Shown piece after piece: positions 60,035-64,000 of a stretch of 64,000 bases of DNA. The DNA lies in the NCBI GenBank assembly GCA_951802195.1, contig OX637637.1:579766-643765 (forward strand), read 5' to 3'. This DNA comes from Tausonia pullulans (lineage: Eukaryota; Basidiomycota; Tremellomycetes; Cystofilobasidiales; Mrakiaceae). Each line of letters begins with the position of its first letter. Position 1 is the stretch's first letter. The notes beneath the pieces are model-generated. The model searched no databases, was not told the origin of the DNA, and saw only the letters and a list, made by a program, of their open reading frames with translations. A program made the translations under genes and the position numbers.

Positions 60035-60756
60035 TCGGGCGCAGGACCTATGATAATACCCGGAAGATCTGGGAGATCTTGACACAGGACCGAGGTGGCA
60101 ACTCCGGAAGATCCGCAAAGCCGAGAGATCCGGAGATCCTGGCACATGGGGCCAGTCAGGGCGGACTCCTAGGTCGTTCAGCCCACGAGGAAGGAGGCAG
60201 CCAAGTTTTGCGTCTGTTGTCGTCGGATGAATGAGCCTACTGTGAGGAATGGATTTCATGCTTAACCATTTCGACATGTGTCCTAGTAAAAGGCACTAAA
60301 TCGGATCGCGAATGACCCAGTTGCATGAGACGGAAGTAGCCAATGGCGAAACAGGAGCGTGATCCTGACACCTACCCCATTGCGTAGACTGCCCACTTGT
60401 TTCTTCTTCGTATAGCATCTTGGCTTTTTTCTGGAGGGAGAGATGGTTAGAGGAGGTAGGATCGAGCAGCCTTGTGCTCGGTGGGAGAGACTTGAAGAGC
60501 GCGGCGGAGAAGAGCGAGCACCGTAGGAATGCAATGGTGCGATTCGGCAGGAACAGCGCTCGGGTCGTCGACGAAAAGGCGAGCTCGATTTGTCCCTCGA
60601 GCACGGAAGAGCCACTTCCTTTTCCTTCCCGCATGCGTCACTCCAGCTCCACAGGCACGCTCACCAAGGGTTATAAGAAGGCTGCTGACATGGATTGTCT
60701 CGTCTGACAACCATCCTTCACCTCAAAAAGAAACCTCGTCGTCTAGCCCTCCCAAC
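60035..60756. other. LTR head debris and unassigned sequence
   Basis: Two degenerate head motifs (ACCGAGGTGGCAACTCCGG and GGAGATCCTGGCACA) at about 60075-60155. A weak open stretch on the minus strand at 60640-60380 includes QKKAKMLYEEETSGQSTQWG between plausible splice sites but could not be assigned. Confidence 0.35.
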
Positions 60757-60871
60757 ATGTCCCACCTCGATTTCGACTCCTAACCCGGGCGTTGGCCAGT
60801 ACAATGCCAAGTACTTCCACTACGCCAAGACGGTCAAAGTGGGAGACGTCGTGTACATCTCAGGACAGGTC
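60757..60871 (+). pseudogene. Broken RidA/YjgF-family gene
   Basis: RidA enzymes deaminate reactive enamine/imine intermediates. An ATG at 60757 opens MSHLDFDS and stops at 60781. One base out of register, the sequence continues STPNPGVGQYNAKYFHYAKT, then VKVGDVVYISGQ and a GT. That is the characteristic N-terminal third of RidA. No ATG exists in the second frame upstream. The rest of the domain (the Arg-containing active-site half) is absent downstream. A frameshift plus truncation best explains it. Confidence 0.7.
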
Positions 60872-61459
60872 CGTCAAGGTCGTACATCGTCGCCTCGTTG
60901 ATCAGGTGAGTCCTCGCAGGATACTAAGGACATCTTCTTTGCCGTCACGAAACCCAAACCCGAACCTGAGTTGACGCCGTGTTCACCCTCCTCTACACAC
61001 ACACCCTAGGGAAGGTGACGTACCCAAGTTGTCCGTTATCAAATCGAGCGCGCGAGGATACTCCTGGACGACCTCGGGAAGAGTAGGGAAAAGATCGCGC
61101 TTTGTCGCCAAGCAGACCCCGCTGTCGTGAAAGGTGAAAGGCGATCACTCATTTTCTTAACTCTGCTCCCAGCAGCATACCGTCTGCCGAGCCCAGCAGT
61201 GCAAGGCGTGCTGAACGCCACCCAATCGCGCAGAGTCGAGATCCTTAGCGGTGGCAACAGCGGAAGCGGGCAAAGGCAGGGATCGGGAGGAGTGCCCAGG
61301 CTCGAGACTGACACCGCACCCAGCTCCCAGACTCGACCTTGGCAAGCACGTCGTCCGACGTGCTTTCTCACCTCATAGCAAAAGTTCGTCTGCGATAGTA
61401 TAAAGCGGAAGGTTAGTTCGCGGCTCCCTTGACTTTCCCATCACCAACTCCACCTTACC
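60872..61459. other. Intergenic, upstream of the MFS gene
   Basis: About 590 bp with no further RidA-like sequence. Probable promoter of the transporter in the last 100-200 bp. Confidence 0.4.
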
Positions 61460-63707
61460 ATGTCCGATCTCAAGGCCTACAACCCCGACGAGCCATTCCC
61501 TCGGGTCCCGGACGATGAAGAGGCTATCAACCTCGCTCGCGACTGGACCGACGCTGAGGAGCGGCGCGCAAAGCGAAAGTGAGCATCGATACGGAGTTCG
61601 TGAGCGCGCGGGCTGCGTTCTGATCTTGATCTCTGCAGGCTCGACCTGATAATTCTTCCGATATTACTTCTTGGCTTCTTCTGTCTCCGTGAGTTGCTGC
61701 AAAGCGCTCGCGCGTGAGCCAGAAGCTCGGTGTGATGTGCAGCGCGTTTGCGCGCGCGCTACATGCCCGGCGTGATCCTTGCTGAGCCCATACTGATCAC
61801 ATTGACTCATTCTACAGAACTGGACCGCGGAAACATCGCGAATGCCCTTACCGACGGGTTTCTAAAGGACGTGAGTTGTGATTGATCAACACCTTCCTTC
61901 CTCGACAACCTCTGACCTCTCTTCGTATCTTGCAGGTCGGCATCAACCAGGATCAGTTCAACGTCGGGCAGCAGATGCTTTCGCTCGGGATCGTTCTCAC
62001 CGAGATCCCCGCCAACATGATTCTCTACAAGGTCGGCCCCGGAAAGTGGTTGACCCTCCAGCTCTTCCTCTTTGGTCTCGTCAGCACGCTTCAGGCCCTC
62101 CAGAAGGGCTACGGACCTTTCATTGCGACCCGATTCCTCCTCGGTATCACCGAGTCCGGCTTCATCCCTGGAGGACTCTGGACACTCTCCACCTGGTACA
62201 CTCGCGAAGAGACGGCGAAGCGCGTCATGATTTTCTACTTCGGGGTAAGTTTCTCGTCCTCCACGTCTTCCTACAGTCAATCAGAACGAGGAGGGCGCGA
62301 AAGCGGGGTTGGAGGGTTATCGAGGGACTGGTCGCACAATTTCCGACTTATCGCTGACGCTCGTTTCTCACGTCAGAACCAACTCGGTCAAGCCTCGTCT
62401 AAGCTCCTTGCCTACGGTATCCTGCACATGCGCGGAGTCGGAGGTCGCCCTGGATGGTTCTGGCTGTGAGTCGCGCTGCATCGAACCACCTCAAGTATCG
62501 TTGTGCTAACCCAGACTCCCCTGCCCTCAGCTTCGCTCTCATGGGACTCTTCACAATTGCTTCGGGATTTGTCTTTGGTCTTTTCCTTCCCGACTCGTTC
62601 GCCAAGCCACACTCCACCTTCCTTCCCCGCCGCCGCATCTTCACCGAGCGGGAGATTCACATTCTCCGTCAGCGAGTCATCAGCGACGATCCCCTCAAGG
62701 GCAAGAAGAAAAAGCACATTGATTTGGGCGCCTTCAAGCGAGCAGTGAGTCACCCAACACTCTCTTCTCTCTGGAGTACGTCTGATTGATCCTGATGGCT
62801 GCTCTTTTAGTTCACAAACTGGCGGCTCTGGGTTCACTTTGCGATCACACTTAGCAACAACGGCCCCCAGCGCGCTTTTGACACCTACTCGCCGACGATT
62901 GTCAGCTCATTCGGCTTCCCCGCCCTCTCTGCGAACGCGCTCGCGTCAGTCGGTCTATTCCTGCAAATCCCAAGTGAGTGTCTTGTTCTACTGTTTTCCC
63001 TACCCGTCTCTGACCTATTTTGGCAGCCTCCTTCGCATTCAGCTACTTCTCGGATCACTTCAACCGCCGCGGCGAGACCGTCCTCGCCGGCATGTTCCTC
63101 CACATGCTTGGATACATCTTCAACCGAGGTTTTTCTGGAACAGGACAGCCCCGTGGTGTGCGCTACTTTGGGTGAGAAAATTTGAGCCTCAAATGTCTGG
63201 GAATGAATTCATGCTGACATCGCTCAACTTCCAGTGTCGTTTGGACCCAGACCTTTGGCACGTTTTCCCACCCCCTTAATATCGCTTGGATGTCTCTTGC
63301 CTGCCGTGACTCCGAAGAGCGAGCGCTTGCCATGGCCATGGTCATCTCTGGTGCGAACATTGCGGGTATCTACGGTACGTCCCCTGCCTGCTTGCTTCGA
63401 ACGGTGGATGCACTAGATTCTGATTGCTTCTCATTTATCAGGTGCTCAAATCTTCCGTTCGGACGACAAGCCTCTCTACCTCCGAGGCTTTAGCGTTGCC
63501 ATTGCTGTCCTCGCGGCAGGTCTGGTACTGACCGCCGTCCGCTACTTCGACGACTTCCGCCGCCGTCGTAGGAGCACCATCGACGCCGCCCAAAGCGAGC
63601 ACAGCAGCGACGATGACGAGAAGGCCGACGCCGCAATCACCAGCGATGTCCAGCCAGCGCCAGTCGAGGTTCGCGATGGTGCTTTTTCCACCAACGTTGC
63701 CCGCTAG
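61460..63707 (+). CDS. MFS transporter, Dal5/Tna1 (anion:cation symporter) family
   Basis: Plasma-membrane permease for a small organic anion; relatives carry allantoate, nicotinate, pantothenate or biotin precursors. It starts MSDLKAYNPDEPFPRVPDDE with an acidic cytoplasmic N-terminus. TM1 is LIILPILLLGFFCLQLDRGN, containing the family's LDRGNI. The loop-2 region has QQMLSLGIVLTEIPANMIL and FLLGITESGFIPGGLWTLST with WYTREE. The middle loop is FTEREIHILRQRVISDDPLK. The second half has ITLSNNGPQRAFDTYSPTIV and a run of hydrophobic segments to LAAGLVLTAVRYFDDFRRRR. The Ser/Asp-rich tail ends in AR. About ten short introns. It appears intact, with twelve membrane segments expected. The substrate cannot be told from sequence; the nearby biotin-pathway gene makes biotin-related uptake worth testing. 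Confidence 0.9.
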
Positions 63708-63722
63708 TTAGATTTGATTTAT

Positions 63723-64000
63723 GTCGGTAGGTTGGGTCGGTAGGTTGGGTCGGTAGGTTGGGTCGGTAGGTTGGGTCGGTAGGTTGGGTCGGTAGGTTGG
63801 GTCGGTAGGTTGGGTCGGTAGGTTGGGTCGGTAGGTTGGGTCGGTAGGTTGGGTCGGTAGGTTGGGTCGGTAGGTTGGGTCGGTAGGTTGGGTCGGTAGG
63901 TTGGGTCGGTAGGTTGGGTCGGTAGGTTGGGTCGGTAGGTTGGGTCGGTAGGTTGGGTCGGTAGGTTGGGTCGGTAGGTTGGGTCGGTAGGTTGGGTTGG
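63723..64000 (+). repeat. 13-bp G-rich tandem repeat reaching the window end (about 21 copies)
   Basis: Unit GTCGGTAGGTTGG (equivalently GGTCGGTAGGTTG), perfectly repeated from 63723, just 16 bp after the transporter stop codon, to within a few bases of the end. The last unit is shortened to GTTGG. The strand running toward the right edge is the G-rich one, as for a telomeric G-strand. Confidence 0.95.

Noticed and set aside
63723-64000. CRISPR array
   Set aside because: Units are contiguous 13-mers with no spacers, in a eukaryotic genome.

Overview
The window looks like chromosomal DNA of a basidiomycete fungus, probably a yeast-type one. Coding sequence is GC-rich. Genes carry many introns, mostly 40-90 nt, and several exons of only 6-17 nt. 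The conserved proteins are typical fungal ones: a Met30-type F-box/WD40 protein, Rrp9, Dap1, a PDR-type ABC transporter, a Dal5-type MFS transporter and a Zn2Cys6 regulator. I cannot name the species. A Pucciniomycotina or Tremellomycetes yeast would fit.

Left part, 1-24 kb, densely packed conserved genes: NOT4 ubiquitin ligase (-, running off the left edge), a twin CX9C mitochondrial protein (+), protein disulfide isomerase (+), a zinc alcohol dehydrogenase (+), Dap1/MAPR haem protein (-), an MTH1-like Nudix hydrolase (+), Met30-like F-box/WD40 protein (+) and Rrp9 (-). No dispersed repeats were seen here.

Middle, 24-49 kb: a full-length PDR ABC transporter (-), a Zn2Cys6 transcription factor (-), two unrecognised polytopic membrane proteins (+) and an orphan GPI-anchored secreted protein (-). 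Solo long terminal repeats of one family lie between them. One is complete, 388 bp, TG...CA, with a perfect 5-bp target duplication.

Right part, 49-64 kb, looks subtelomeric. It holds an orphan secreted gene with apparent in-frame stops, and an 8-amino-7-oxononanoate synthase ending in a peroxisomal AKL signal and enclosed by near-identical inverted LTR compounds. It also holds an inverted, internally deleted duplicate of the 45.7-48.3 kb locus with a near-identical tract, a broken RidA gene and a Dal5-type transporter. The window ends in about 21 copies of a 13-bp G-rich repeat, GGTCGGTAGGTTG, running to the last base. Together this suggests a core-to-subtelomere transition, with the chromosome end or a subtelomeric satellite just beyond the right edge.

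The left genes are housekeeping: mRNA decay, rRNA processing, ER folding, nucleotide sanitation, sterol/haem metabolism and sulfur control. The right genes are drug efflux, nutrient uptake, vitamin synthesis and surface proteins. Exon borders were worked out by hand from GT-AG signals and reading phase and could be off by a base or two in places.
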